Origin: Incurvaria masculella
Taxonomy: Eukaryota; Arthropoda; Insecta; Lepidoptera; Incurvariidae
Direction: 5' to 3'
Assembly: GCA_946894095.1 (NCBI GenBank)
Contig: OX335652.1
Coordinates: forward strand, 4,983,001 to 5,047,000
Length of the DNA: 64,000 nucleotides
Program-made: the position numbers and the translations under genes
Notes under the pieces: model-generated
What the model saw: the letters and a program-made list of their open reading frames with translations, nothing else
The model's database searches: none
What the model was told of the DNA's origin: nothing
Shown: positions 43,305 through 55,022 of the stretch, piece after piece
How the letters are laid out: every line of letters begins with the position of its first letter
Position numbering within the stretch: the first letter of the stretch is position 1

Positions 43305-45000
43305 GTAACTCTTTAAATTTCCTAAAAATAAAAGAAAACTTTTATTTATCAGCAAACGTTGTGCTATTATAGATGTACCTACTATTTTACCTATGATTTT
43401 ATGGGTTACCTAGGTTTTTACCTGTTGAAGATTTTATAATAAGAACATTTTAACTGTTCCAAGTCTGCATTAAAATAAAAAGTTTTAGATTCATCCATTC
43501 GCATCCATTTTATTCGAACAAAGCCATTGCTGCGTCGGAGATATAAATAATATGTACATACACGGATGTATGTTTTATTTATGTAAACTGTATTCACGCT
43601 TTCCGTTGCTATCCCGAGGGAGCAATTATTTTCCATCCTGTTTGGCAGCCGCGTAGGCGGAGGCAGCCGCAGCTTGGTATCTACTGAGGTAAAGCGGGTT
43701 AACTTTTTGAAGTATGTAACCAGATTATGTAGAGGTACCTACAATGTAAAATAAAATAAAATCCTTTCACGTTTTCATCATGCTTTTTACGCTTCTCAAG
43801 AACATATTACAGGCATTACGTTATTAGAACAGGCTTAAGATTACTAGTTTAAATTCTTATTTCAAACTAGTTTAAGTTTGAATTCTTATTTTAAACTAGC
43901 TGCGGTACCCAGCTCCGCTCGGGTCCATGTCGTTTTGGACTGATGTTGAGCTGAATTATTTCCTAGATAAAAAGTAGCCCAAAGGGCTGGTCGAAAAGGC
44001 TGGTCAATAACGATGTAACTTATCTGCGACTTTTAAATCATAACGGGTGGAGCCGATATGGCTTAATTAAATGAGAAATATTATAACATTTCCATTTATA
44101 ATACATAGGGCACACTGTAAGTTTTCGGAACTGCCCACTTAGCTAAAAAATATCCAAGAAAAATATGAAAAATATTTCAAAGGTTATAATTATACCATAG
44201 TAAATTAATAAAGTCAATGATAAAATAATAATAAAAAAGAGACATTGAGTGAAGTGAGTGAAAAAATTAAAGAGTGGAAAAGCATACTTTTACAGATCAA
44301 GAAGTGAACATATGTTTGGCTATTACAGCAGAGCTACATATTCATGTTACATAAAATAATTTTGATTAGGTTTAAGTATATTACGTGTTAAAATGCAACC
44401 CTGAAGGTACATAAAAATAAAGTGCAAAAAGAAAAAAGAAGTTTACAAAAAAAAAAGCACAAGTACCAACTTAAATAATAAGGATTAGTAGTACATATGT
44501 AAGTAGTTTTAAGTATATTACGTGATAAAAAAAAATGATATTAAAAATAGATTTAAGATGCAAGAGAAATACGTTAAAATGTTAAGTTTACTCGTAACTA
44601 ATATTGTTTTTTGCAATGTAACATAAAGTTACTTAATCAGAAAAAAAAGATAAAAAAGTGCGAAAAAAAAAATATTACCAAAAAAAAAAAGAAGCAAAAA
44701 AAACACAAAACGAAAAAAAAAAACAACCACAAGCACTAGTACCAATTTATATTTATAATAAGGATTAGATGTAGATGTATCTCCGCTTATTTATTGATTT
44801 ATGTAAGTCTCTCGATTTGTTTTAGCAATGTATACATGCAAACATTCCCGGAAGGTCTAGTCAGCCAGGGAATTAAAAGACTACACCTCATGCCCGCAAG
44901 CATGAGAGGCCATATAGCCCAACTGAGGGTGGCACAAACAAATATCAAATATATATATATAGTTAAGTATATTATTGTGCGAAACATGGCTTAATAATAA
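43305..45000. other. Intergenic, A-rich, one retroelement scrap
   Basis: 43895-43985 (AAACTAGCTGCGGTACCCAGCTCCGCTCGGG..AAAAAGTAGCCC) is an end of the same retroelement type as 27846. 44400-44740 is extremely A-rich with scattered A8-A11 runs, and GGTTTAAGTATATTACGTG..recurs near 44505. No gene. Confidence 0.5.
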
Positions 45001-45010
45001 TAATAATATA

Positions 45011-45043
45011 CCGGCGGCGAGAGGAGCCCCCTCTCGCCGCCGG
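45011..45043. repeat. Perfect 14-bp-stem GC hairpin beside a (TAA)n run
   Basis: CCGGCGGCGAGAGG, loop AGCCC, CCTCTCGCCGCCGG. It follows (TAA)n at 44993-45010 and lies in very AT-rich DNA. Could be the 3' structure of a mobile element (LINE tail or Helitron-type hairpin); identity unknown. Confidence 0.85.
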
Positions 45044-45218
45044 TGGATTCTCCGTTTCTTAATATTATTTTTATGATTTTTCATTGTAAATATGTAAAAA
45101 TAATTTAAAAAAACGTGCAAATAAATATATACAGTATAATAATAAAAAAAAGTTGCGGCGAAAATATTTGCAGAATTTCGGTCTTGTTTTTCTTTTATCT
45201 TTTCAGAATTTTTTTTTA

Positions 45219-45321
45219 CAGCGCCATCTATGATATAACCGATATAACGGTGCACAACTTCTAATCGCTAATACTAATGAACTAAATAAACGCCTCTATC
45301 CGGGTAGAGATGGCGCTGTAA
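45219..45321. repeat. Foldback with ACAGCGCCATCT ends
   Basis: ACAGCGCCATCT at 45219-45230 faces AGATGGCGCTGT at about 45308-45319, about 77 nt apart. The same GCGCCATCT motif appears at several other foldbacks here. Confidence 0.6.
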
Positions 45322-45384
45322 ACCCAACGTCTTCGCCCAAAGTTTCGAAAGGAATTGCATATCAATATCAACGTCAGCGTATGA

Positions 45385-45455
45385 TTAAACACGTCACTTT
45401 GTATGGACAGTATTAAAGGAACTCCATGCGGTTCGCTAAAAGTGACGTGTTTGAA
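45385..45455. repeat. Short inverted element with CACGTCACTTT ends
   Basis: AACACGTCACTTTGTATGG..CCATGCGGTTCGCTAAAAGTGACGTGTTTG. The complementary-strand copy at 57397-57472 shares the internal CCATGGAGT-type order. Tiny MITE-like pair. Confidence 0.6.
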
Positions 45456-45749
45456 CATTGATTAACTCAGCCGTACTCGGGAACAAAATTTCCCGCACTG
45501 ACTACCATGAATTAAAATTGTTCCTTAGGAAAATAGTTTTGCCATTAAACTATTACGTAAAAAACAAAAAAAAACAAAATTAGATCTATTATGTCGAATC
45601 CATGTTATGATTATTTGCGAGATAAAAAAAAACAGAAAAATAAATTGAGATTTCATGATTCGAACCTGAGCCCTCCCTCGAACAAAATAAAATGAACAAA
45701 TAAAATGAAATATAAAAAAATTCAAAATAATGAAAATAAAAAAAACCTT

Positions 45750-45825
45750 ATTTTTTCATGTTAAATCTTATACGATGGTACGGAACCCTTCGTGTGCGAG
45801 TCCGACTCACACTTGGCCGGTTTTT
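45750..45825 (-). repeat. GGGTTCC-type repeat, partial copy A8
   Basis: ATACGATGGTACGGAACCCTTCG, GCGAGTCCGACTCACACTTGG, CCGGTTTTT. Only the CCGGCC-end portion. Confidence 0.75.
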
Positions 45826-47035
45826 AATGGTCTTGACATTAATTTTTACTTTTGATTTGGGTTGAGACCGAGATGATTATTTAATTTTCAATAACATAAT
45901 ACTCCTACCTACATAAGTATGACATCTTTCAGATGAGTGCCTTGTAAAGCACATAAAGAGGGATCTTCTGCGGCCTGATAAAACCAAATAATAAACAACG
46001 CTAAGAAGCATCTGACATTGAGATGTAAACTGAACCGAAGCGCTGCCCCAGGTTGAACATTGATGTTTACGTAAATCAACTTTTTTGATTTCTTTGATAA
46101 TACAATAAATGCAGTGTTGAAGCGTATGCAATGTTTGCTTCAATAAGATAAATACTACTTTGAAAATTCATTCACATCCAAAGATATGTTTGGCAGCAAC
46201 ACTTTGTATTAATAAGTTTATAGGTATTATTGAATAAAATGCAAAAAAAAAAGTTATGTGATGACGTGACGTGGGAAATGTAAGTATAATTTACTGTTTG
46301 AGCAGTGTCCATAGCTGCAGCAGCCATTAAAGACTAATTAAATGGTAAGTATGAATCACTGTATTCCGTAAGATGGGTAAATATCAATAATTAAAGCAAG
46401 CAACAGACTAGTGGCGATGAAGAACCAATGACAAGAATGAGTTATTTTAGCAATTTAAAAATGTATGCTGTTCGGGCAGCCACTAGAACATTGTTTTGTC
46501 AGGGGGAACTATGAATTCTGAACTCCTTATTAATCTGTGGTCACGGTAGTGATCTTACAGCCTTACAAGTATAAAGGCTCGAACGATCATAATCCTTTCC
46601 ATATCAGATCCACTAATTATTGCCAATGTTTCAAAGGTCACATAGAAATTCCCGCCATTGTTTAAAGCAAAACGCAAATCGATACCCTACGTCCGTATCA
46701 ATAAAATGCAACTTTGCCTCTTCACTCACCTCATCGGTGTTGCAAACGTGGCTGTCTCGTCCGTGATGGTGTATTTTTTCCTCGGCAACACTACACGCAT
46801 CCATTAGTAAGTGTAGTTGTGGTGTTACCACACCGCTTCCGGCAGTCAACAAAGACTTAATTTGCTGCTCCGTCTAATTGATTTAACTGCCTTCTTTCAC
46901 GGCTTTTTTTTACGAACATTTTGAACTCTACTCGTCCTTTGTTAGACGTTTTGGTGGGCTCGTGAAGATGTGCACTGCATATTTTCCCGTGCATGTCGTT
47001 AGAGGGGGCTATGGGATTCGTCGTTCATGGTTCGG
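45826..47035. other. Intergenic, nothing recognised
   Basis: Several 70-90-codon frames without motifs; no repeat or foldback noted. Confidence 0.45.
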
Positions 47036-47222
47036 ATTCTACATAAAACTGTAGAAGGGGTGGGTCCTCACCACCTCGTAAGATAAAGGTAATCCCGCCC
47101 GTGTTAGTACAGTCGCATTTAATGAACGATGGTCGAAGCGACAATGAAAATTGTCCCTGTTTTCCGTCCAGTTCAATGAAGGTACAATATAAGAAGGGTT
47201 CTGGCATGGCCTCTTGGTCATA
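47036..47222 (+). repeat. SINE body fragment (family S)
   Basis: GGATTCTACATAAAACTGTAG..CGCATTTAATGAACGATGGTCGAAGCGACAATGAAAATTG..TCTGGCATGGC. Plus-orientation equivalent of the body of the 12730 SINE; no head. Confidence 0.65.
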
Positions 47223-47719
47223 TGTGGCGAGTTAGACTAAAATCATAAGAGTAGGGGGTGTAATGCAAAAATGTTTCAAATGATTGGCGAAACGAGGGTG
47301 ACCAATTTCCGTGACTCTGGGTACCCTTGTAACGAATATCGGTGCTTGGGAGCCAGAAATGGCATTCCTGATGATTAATTATTTTTTTAAATAATCTACA
47401 TAGGTACATTGTGTCGCCGCGTAAGGTCTGGCCATATTAGCCCATTTATCCTCTTGAAATTTAGCTTAAAGTTTCTTACATTGCAACAAACTATATTACA
47501 TTCGCTTCTTTTCATTCGCTCATTGCTAGATTCAACTATTGCGTAACCGAATTACGCACCTACGCTAGGCACCCAAAGGCCAACTAAGTTGCAGCTGTAT
47601 GTATGTAATGTAAATCTTGATAAACTGTCATGGTGTCTTTTTATGACCTATTTCAAGTTGTAATGTTTTTATACGAATGTAGGTTTCACTAAAGAACCTA
47701 ACAGACATTTTGCAACAAT
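47223..47719. other. Intergenic, nothing recognised
   Basis: No gene, repeat or foldback recognised. Confidence 0.4.
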
Positions 47720-47884
47720 TTTGAATGGATTCCGAACCATGGAAAAGCAAGAATTCGTGACGAAATGCACTAATCCAATTCAGAAAGATAAAGAAAGTGG
47801 TACATGAACGGGGCTTGGATTTGAACACAAAACAAACACATTATGTAAGGCAAGTTCCCGCGCCACTAGGCTACGAGCCGCTCG
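47720..47884 (-). repeat. SINE head fragment (family S)
   Basis: Minus orientation. Head CGAGCGGCTCGTAGCCTAGTGGCGCGGG (A-box-like), then a decayed B-box region (GTTCAAATCC), and body CATTTCGTCACGAATTC. Truncated before the tail. Confidence 0.7.
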
Positions 47885-48340
47885 TGTATGTTCTAATCTA
47901 TGCCATGAAGTTAGTTTGTCTAAGATTTTTATGGGGCCACAAATGAGAGGAGTCACGCAGATCTCGTATGACTCAAGATTTATTAGTCCATCTGGCCTGT
48001 CCAGCAGATAAACTATATGTACGTCCTCACGGTAAAAGGTGCAAATCGACCCTGATTATCACACTTACTGTTATATGCGAGTGGTCAGTCCGTTCACGTA
48101 ACTGGTCTGTCCACAGAATTGGTAATATGTTAGATACGCCTATCCTTTCTGTACCTACCTACCCACACATTGAGTTCGGTCGCGGTCGGTCGCACTCTCG
48201 CAAGTAAGAAATGGCATTTTGCAGGCGTTTTGGAAAGATTTTGACAAAATTGGTACTGATCCTATCAAATTTTTTTATTGTATTGTTTATTCATCATCCA
48301 TAGGTAGTAACTACACTCGGATTTGTTATATTTTATCCCT
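47885..48340. other. Intergenic, nothing recognised
   Basis: A motifless 79-codon plus frame at 47968-48207 is not called. No repeat recognised. Confidence 0.4.
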
Positions 48341-48545
48341 AGTGGCTCTCTGAGCTGCAGACCTCGCGAGTCTGTTTTTTTGAACATCTGACATAAAAAA
48401 ACTGGCTCGACTAAAAATATATAAATAATTATCGAGCCGGCTCACAAAATTTTGCGAGAATCGGTTGAGAAATATACCTGTAGAGGAGATCAGCCGCACA
48501 TACGAAAGCATTTTTCCCCATCAAGAAACGTTGCGTTCTTGTTAC
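48341..48545 (+). repeat. Dispersed repeat family D, copy 2
   Basis: GTGGCTCTCTGAGCTGCAGACC..CGAGAATCGGTTGAGAAATA..CTGTAGAGGAGATCAGCCGCACATACGAAAGCATTTTTCCCC. Matches 42490-42895 with a shorter middle. Confidence 0.65.
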
Positions 48546-49047
48546 CAAATTAAAAGTGACCGTGTACATAAACTTCAAGACGAAGAAGTGTTAAAGCGTT
48601 GAAGAATGAAAATACATAAGAGCCCACGCTAGTGAAGCGAGAGGATAGACAAGTCTAGCCTATTCCCAACTCTGTGTTTCTGTCCATAAGCGCAAGTAGC
48701 CGCACGCGTAACTGTACCGCAGTGATGCACTAGAATGCATTTGCTGCTTTCTAGATGCTGGAATATTATCGAAATGGATTGGCGTAATGTTGGTGGGTTT
48801 TAAAACTGGCATGGTGCGATTATATAATAAGGACAAGGTCTTGATAAGAAACCTACCCATAATTTCAGGATTCTGAAAAAGGACTACTTTTGTCAGGAAA
48901 CTATGCATCTTTTGGTGATGGATTCAAAGAAAAAATGATGAGGAGAGCTTAGATGGCTTAGGGCTCGGTACGCACTTTGATAACTATATAATATTTCCCT
49001 GGAACCTATAACAAAGTTGCTTTATTTCAGATAGTGAACCAACCCTA
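48546..49047. other. Intergenic, nothing recognised
   Basis: No feature recognised. Confidence 0.4.
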
Positions 49048-49445
49048 TTTTTTTTGACCTGACATAGATGGCTAATACCACACAACTACCGTTATGATAT
49101 TAACCCAATACACCACATTTCCGAAGGAATTAGGTGCCATGCCAGGAACTTCCCTTTATGAGCACGGCTACATTGAACTGGATGGAAAACACGGACAATT
49201 TTTCATTGCCGCTTCGACCATCTTTTCATCCAATGCGATGGTTCCAACCCGGGCGGACTTTAACCCTACCACCTAGTAGAGGAATGGGACCTACAGTTTT
49301 ACATGGATTCCGAACCATGGAGCAGCCCGCATTCGTGACGAAATGCACTTATCGAACTCGGAAAGAGAAAGATTGTGGTGCATGTCGGAATTGAACCCAT
49401 ACCTCAGGTACGCTAGGCCAGTCCCCGCGCCACTACGAGCCGCTC
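49048..49445 (-). mobile_element. tRNA-derived SINE, near-complete copy S2
   Basis: Minus orientation. Head GAGCGGCTCGTAGTGGCGCGG (shortened A-box region), GGTTCAATTCC-like B box, then a body matching S1, ending in T8 (plus strand 49048-49055), the A-tail. Keeps the internal CATTGAACTGGATGGAAAACACGG block missing from S1. Confidence 0.8.
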
Positions 49446-49997
49446 AACCATAATAACCATAATATTGGGCAGGTTTTTTCATAATCTTCTACTTATATAA
49501 AAAAGAGTACTTATATAAAAAACGAAGTGTCTGGATATGTTTGTATGAGCTATATGGACTCCAGCACGGCTGGAACGATTTTGATGAAATTTTCAGGCGA
49601 TCTTCAGATTAGCCCAGCGGGTGGGGTGATCCCGTGCAGTTCGGAAGTTTAGAAGCTCCGCTCGGTTAACTGTTCAGATGTTTTGAAGCTCCGCTCGGGT
49701 GAATGTCCAAAATGAAATTGACCCGAGCGGCGCCGGATGCCTGAGTATTTTATAAATCATACCCATGGAACTTACTTTACATTTCGGCGTCCCGTTATTC
49801 AGCATCTCGTCTTAGATGTCATAAACTATATTCAAGATGGGCACACGATAACGGTTACAGAGAAGACAATAATGTTCTTGCGATGCCACGATACCATACC
49901 ATACGATACCATCACCGGCCGATGGTGCAGCGTAAGCGGGTGTGACAGAATTAGACGCGGGGCAAAGCCCTTTATGGGCTGTATAGTAGATTTGACA
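49446..49997. other. Intergenic with retroelement-tail remnants
   Basis: 49505-49735 contains CGAAGTGTCTGGATATGTTTG and two AGCTCCGCTCGG blocks ending GACCCGAGCGGCGCCGGA; a related CACCCCGAGCGGAGCCGGA block lies at 50255. Remnants of one repeat on both sides of the copy at 49998. Confidence 0.4.
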
Positions 49998-50201
49998 TTT
50001 TTATGGTTCCGGTCCCAAAGGGTGCCAACAGAACCTATGATCCGCTGTCCGTCCGTCCGTCCGTCTGTCTGTCACAGGGCTGTATCTCATGAACCGTAAT
50101 AGGTAGGAAGCTGAAATTCTCACAGTATTTATTTTGCTGCTATAACAAAAAATAAGTAACATTAAACAATATTAAAAAATAAAGGCACTTAGCCGGTTTT
50201 T
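49998..50201 (-). repeat. GGGTTCC-type dispersed repeat, copy A9
   Basis: TTTTTATGGTTCCGGTCCCAAAGG, (CGTC)n with TCTGTCTG, CACAGGGCTGTATCTCATGAACC, ending CTTAGCCGGTTTTT. Internally deleted near its CCGGCC end. Confidence 0.75.
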
Positions 50202-50552
50202 GTTGATGTTCGTAATCGGCCGAATAAGCTTCTTAGGCTCGGCTCTGGTGAATGTCCTTTACGAAATCACCCCGAGCGGAGCCGGAGACCTTAGTTAGTA
50301 AATATATATAAGTACCAGCAAAATTACTCAGCCTTAGTGGGGCCAAATGTCACTTAAGTTTCATTCAGTCTAGTTAATTTCATTCATTAGGCTTCATTGG
50401 AGTGCTCAGGAATTGAAGCACGCTCTCTAAAATAATATTAAGCATTGCTTATTCGGAGATTTTTGTCGAAATGGACATTTATTTTTATAACTTTAAATAG
50501 CGTAATATTTTCATGTGTAATTTCCATACTGCAGCAGTCATTTCGTTTCTTA
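50202..50552. other. Intergenic, nothing further recognised
   Basis: Apart from the CCGAGCGGAGCC block near 50255, no feature. Confidence 0.4.
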
Positions 50553-50725
50553 AGAACGGCCTGTAAGCTATGTTCCTGATACAAACGCAGTTTACTAATA
50601 ATTTTAAAACCTCTGTTTCATTTTAGTTGATATTGCAAATTCTAATATCAGGCAAAGAGTAGCTGTTTTGTTATATTTTTTGGGAAAAATCTAAACTGAG
50701 TCAAAAGAAAACACACATGAATGTC
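50553..50725. repeat. Foldback family F, partial copy
   Basis: AAGAACGGCCTGTAAGCTATGTTCC..AGTTTACTAATAATTTTAAAAC matches the left half of 27535-27650; no right arm. Confidence 0.6.
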
Positions 50726-50726
50726 A

Positions 50727-50870
50727 TTGGCGAAGCGAAGATGACTGAGAAAATCTCCATTAAAATTAATAGCGATGTTGTCCCATTCAAGCGTATTGAA
50801 CACATCTTTCAATGCGTTGGTAAAGAGCTTGGGTGAGATTACATCTCCCTGCCTTACGCCTAGTAGTTAG
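50727..50870 (-). pseudogene. RTE-type LINE reverse-transcriptase fragment
   Basis: Minus strand reads LLGVRQGDVISPKLFTNALKD, then LEWDNIAINFNGDFLSHLRF and ANDI. GVRQGD..SP.LF and HLRFADD are reverse-transcriptase motifs of RTE elements. Here the first catalytic Asp of the ADD box has become Asn, so the fragment is both truncated and dead. Confidence 0.8.
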
Positions 50871-51278
50871 GTTAGTAGTTAGGTTAGGGTAGGTAATATC
50901 ACAACAGCGGGCCAGTTATTAACCATCAATGTCCGATTCCATAAAAAAATATCTCCTGGGGCTTAAATACATCACTACTAATGATGGAGTACATAATACC
51001 GCAACCTCACTCTAGTGGTCTCCAATATGAACGTCAGTCCCGTACAGGACAGCTCTCTCCGCTTTACAATATGCCGGAGTCACTGGTCCGGAAAATGGCG
51101 CGCTCCGTGTGACGTCGGCGAGCCGATGAAGGGGACACCTCGCCGGAGGAAGAAGTCCTCGACTGCAATTTTCCTACGGAAATAAACAGTACAGCTCGTT
51201 TTACTAATGGAAAATCAATTCACCGTGAATATAGCCTATTAGTCCTTAATCCGACTTCTCACCTAAATTGACATTTAA

Positions 51279-51819
51279 GGTGGCCCTTCCCGAAAAGACT
51301 AACTCATTCGCGGGCACGGTACAAAACCGTGCTATTGCAATCTGGGACCTTCTTTTTTTCTAAGAAAAACACAGGCTCCGTGATGAGGAGGATGCAACAT
51401 GTCCACAAAGCAGACAATGCGCATAGTGTTTGATTTAGAAAGATTTACAATTTTTTTTATTACTACAAAACGACTTATAGCTAAAAGTTAATCACGACCG
51501 CTGTAGTTAAAAATCAAATAAAAACCAAATCGATTCTAAATCATCATGAAATAAGCAAGTCTGATCACTCATCTTTTTAAGACGTTTTTATTTTATTGTT
51601 GAGTAATCCACCTCCAAAATTATTGTAGAAAACGCGCGAAAAATTCGAACGTTCGGACCTCATAAATCGCCGAAACAAAACACTATTTTACAATGCCAAT
51701 GGTCATCAGACATCTAGTTCGATCAAATAAAGCTGTTTTGAGTATAGTTTTAGATCTCTGACATATGCCCATGATTTTTTTTTCACGATTGTATGGGGAG
51801 TTGAGCGGGAAGGCTCACC
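51279..51819. mobile_element. TTAA element, near-complete inverted copy T3
   Basis: Opposite orientation to T1. Left end TTAA then GGTGGCCCTTCCCG; right end GGGAAGGCTCACC followed by TTAT, one base from TTAA. The middle shares GTCCACAAAG..ACAATGCGCATAG and the ACTATAAGTCG..ACGACCGCTG blocks with T1. Confidence 0.7.
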
Positions 51820-51823
51820 TTAT

Positions 51824-52179
51824 CGACTAGCGTTTTCAAATGTATGGAGTATTGATGAGCGCGCGCTGGGGCCGCTAAGCGAACGAACATTTGCGATTCC
51901 GCGTTTGATTTTACAGCTTACGCATCGTCGCCGTAATACGTTGACGTTACCCTTTACGCCGACTCTGCGGTTTCATACAAATTGGTAGTCCAAGTGTGTT
52001 TTGACAGGTTGAAGAAGAACCACAGATTTTTTTTCTAAAACTAGTATTCGTTTGTCGTTTTTACATAACTTCGAAGTTCTAATTTAGGTGAATACTCGGA
52101 CTACCCATACAGAATGCGTAAAGCAGGCTGACATATTATTAAAATGTAGAAGATTTTGCCAGGACATTCCTTGTATTTC
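51824..52179. other. Intergenic, nothing recognised
   Basis: No gene or repeat recognised. Confidence 0.4.
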
Positions 52180-52262
52180 GTTCATTCAATGCGATGGGAC
52201 TAAGCCGGGAGAAATTCAACCCTAGAAAGTAAGGAAGTACAGTTTAACGTGGAATCCAATGC
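52180..52262 (-). repeat. SINE body fragment (family S), diverged
   Basis: TCATTCAATGCGATGGGACTAAGCCGGG..ACAGTTTAACGTGGAATCC resembles the CATCCAATGCGATGG..CAGTTTTACATGGATTCC stretch of S2. Confidence 0.5.
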
Positions 52263-52324
52263 ATGAACGAAGAATACCTCTTACAGCATGCACTGTAAAA
52301 AATGCACTGGGTTCACTTGTATTA

Positions 52325-52474
52325 TTAGGGTTCCGTATCCAAAGGGTGAAAACTGAACCCTATTACTAATATAAAAATTAAAGGGGGGTCCCATACAAAA
52401 ACCTTTGTGTTCAATCTTGTACGATGGTAAGGAACCCTTCGTGTTCGAGTCCGACTCGCATTTGGCCGTTTTTT
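52325..52474 (-). repeat. GGGTTCC-type repeat, internally deleted copy A10
   Basis: AGGGTTCCGTATCCAAAGGGTG..GAACCCTATTACTAA is directly joined to AAAGGGGGGTCCCATAC..GTAAGGAACCCTTCG..GCATTTGGCCG; the ACGG microsatellite block is missing. Confidence 0.75.
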
Positions 52475-52581
52475 ATGTTCTGGAACCCACACAGCAGATT
52501 TCACAGTGGACTCAATATGTTTGGCGAGTGCATTTCATAATGGACTCCTGCACCCGCCGATGACGGCAGCGGACGGAGACG

Positions 52582-52863
52582 TTTTTAGGGTTCCATACCT
52601 ATAGGGTGCCAACGAAACCCTGTTACTAAGCTTCCGCTGTCCGTCCGTCCGTTCGTCACAGGACTGTATCTCATGAACCGTAATAGCTAGGCAGCTGAAA
52701 TTTCCACATAGTGTGTTTTTGCCGCTATAACAACAAATAGGTAAAATTAAATAATAATATAAAATATAGGGGGGCCCTATACTACAAACGTGATTTTTTT
52801 TATTGTACTATGGTACGAAACCCCTTTGTGTGCGCGTCTGACTTGCACTTCGGCCGGTTTTTT
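52582..52863 (-). repeat. GGGTTCC-type dispersed repeat, copy A11
   Basis: AGGGTTCCATACCTATAGGGTGCC, CCGTCCGTCCGTTCGTC, ACTTGCACTTCGGCCGGTTT. Full length, minus orientation, about 110 bp from A10. Confidence 0.8.
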
Positions 52864-54827
52864 AAACCGGCCGAGCGCGTTACGAGGCTATTGAATTTCT
52901 TAAAGACCATGATCACAGAATATCCAATTGATATGACGCTATTACCATATTCTGTGCTATAATGTCTACGGGGCGCGAAGCCTCAACCTGCCAAGGCACG
53001 CTTCATGTATCGTATCGTCACGAACGCAGCTTCGAACGAGGGCGCGCACGTTTGAGAATGGAACGTGACCCGATTACCGACGGGAAGCTGTCAGAGCCAT
53101 CACTGTATTGTTTGCATACCAGACGTTGCATTGGGAAACCCGCCTTCTTTGTACTCGGACAAGGCGCATTTTAGAAAGAAACCCATGCAGGTGATAAGAC
53201 TTTAGGGAAGGTTAAACGTATTGTGGCGTGCTCTATGATCTTTGTTGTCTATGGACAACGGTTAACTCGCAGCGGGGAGTTGTCCTCCAGTTCTGTAATT
53301 GAAAATGGAAAATCTAAGTGGTAAAGTTTTCCGTTTTAAGTTCGTTTGCAAACGAGTGCAATGAATGATTCGCATTCTTCTTGATGTGATCTCTATGATA
53401 ATTATGTTTACATAATGTTAATTCATTAGGAAGGTTAGGTTAGATTAGGTAGTAGGTATTTTTGATCGCAAAATTTTTTCGCACTTTTTCGGCAGGATAA
53501 AATGAAATAATGAAATAGAATATTTAATAAAGAAATGGAATACGCTCGATAAGAAATTTAAGGGGGACGGGACAAAATGCAATACTTTGCATATCACTCA
53601 TGTTTATTTTTGTCTTGGTCAAAAATGCCCATCTTTTACGCGCATGTAGAGTTATAAGTCAAGATTCAAAGCATACTTCACATGAATTATTCTCAGTTTT
53701 GAATAGTTGTTTATAAGCTTTTCGACGAATGGCATGACGTCAGTCCATTCTGATAAGTGATGCACAAAATTCATTATTTATAGGTAGCATCAATTTCTAG
53801 ATGTTCACTGCTCCGCCTGCCTACGTTAAAATCCGACAAAACAGTCTTTTTTGACCAAATTTTCTCATATTTACGCTACTAGTAATAGATGAGGCCGGAA
53901 GGCGGTCATAAGCACTCGTGAATGCTTAACAATACGTCCACGTTATTTGGAATCGTTAAAAAATATCGGAAAATTATTTGGTGAATAGCTAGCTTGGCAC
54001 TGGAGAGTGTGTCCTTTCGTTTGTCTTATTCTGTGTCAATGTGTCACCGCCGCGGCCGCGTGACGTCACCAAGTTTCGGTGCAACAGACACGATGTACGT
54101 GACCGACATCTTAACTGCGGACAACGACACTCACAAGGGCACTGCTGCGGGACCAAGTGGTGTTCGGTGATCTTCCGAGAAACCTAATGCCCGCTTGTTC
54201 TACGGATTGAGCTAATAGGTCCGTTCTGTGAATAGGCTCCATCGAACAGCAAATGAGAGTCTATTGTTGCAATGTCGATCCAGATTTTGGAGAATCTGCT
54301 TACCTCGATAGCCTTAGGATAGTTCACCTTTAGAATAGATTGCATCAAAATATATTCATCAATATTGCGTCAAATAAATTGCGCAGTGATCACTTACCCT
54401 CATAATATCCAACGTTCTGGCGTCTGTTGGTCTATCTGTCGGCTTGTAACTTGAGAACTATTCACCAGATTTAATTGTCTCTAATAAATTGTAACTTGAA
54501 ATGGGTTTGTCCTGCATGCTAGCGAAAAGACATTTTTTTTGAGACTGAAAATTAATTAGCTACATATAATTCAATAATTTAGCCCGAAAACCATTATCGA
54601 CAGCCATGGGTGATTAGAAATATATAGACTTTACAACTTTTAATGGTTGTTCAAAGGTAACAAAATTATTGTAAAATAAATGCACAAAAATCTACAAACA
54701 TGCCCTTCGATCAGGTTAATAAAAACTTCACAGCCGTTGAAATTTAACTATATTAATAATTCATACTATTAAATGAAGCATTCAATATTCCATTAAATAT
54801 AATTTGATAAAATTTAAAAACATACAT
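52864..54827. other. Intergenic, no gene recognised
   Basis: A 70-codon frame at 52962-53174 has no motif. 54040-54080 (ACCGCCGCGGCCGCGTGACGTCACC) is a small CpG-rich spot with TGACGTCA. The rest is AT-rich. Confidence 0.4.
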
Positions 54828-55022
54828 AATCAGGAATCCTGAGTCTGGAAAACCGCTTTTATAGCGGTATTGAAAGCGATTTTCTTGACTAAAAGATTCC
54901 GGAGCATTTCAATTAATCAAGGTTTTCCGTAAAAAAAACCGCTTTGAAAACAGCTATAAAAGTGGTTTTCTATATACACAGGATTTCTGATTCCTAAATA
55001 CGGAATTGCTGGAATAGGCCTT
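54828..55022. mobile_element. Foldback MITE, second copy of the 26785 type
   Basis: TAATCAGGAATCCTGAGTCTGG..AACCGCTTTTATAGCGG..CTATAAAAGTGG..GATTTCTGATTCC..TACGGAATTG..GGAATAGGCC. Left end about 25 bp shorter than in the first copy. Confidence 0.7.

Noticed and set aside
45011..45043. Rho-independent-type terminator
   Set aside because: The hairpin shape fits, but the genome is eukaryotic and no transcript ends can be placed here.
52962..53174. 70-codon plus frame as a gene
   Set aside because: No homology pattern recognised; ordinary intergenic composition around it.
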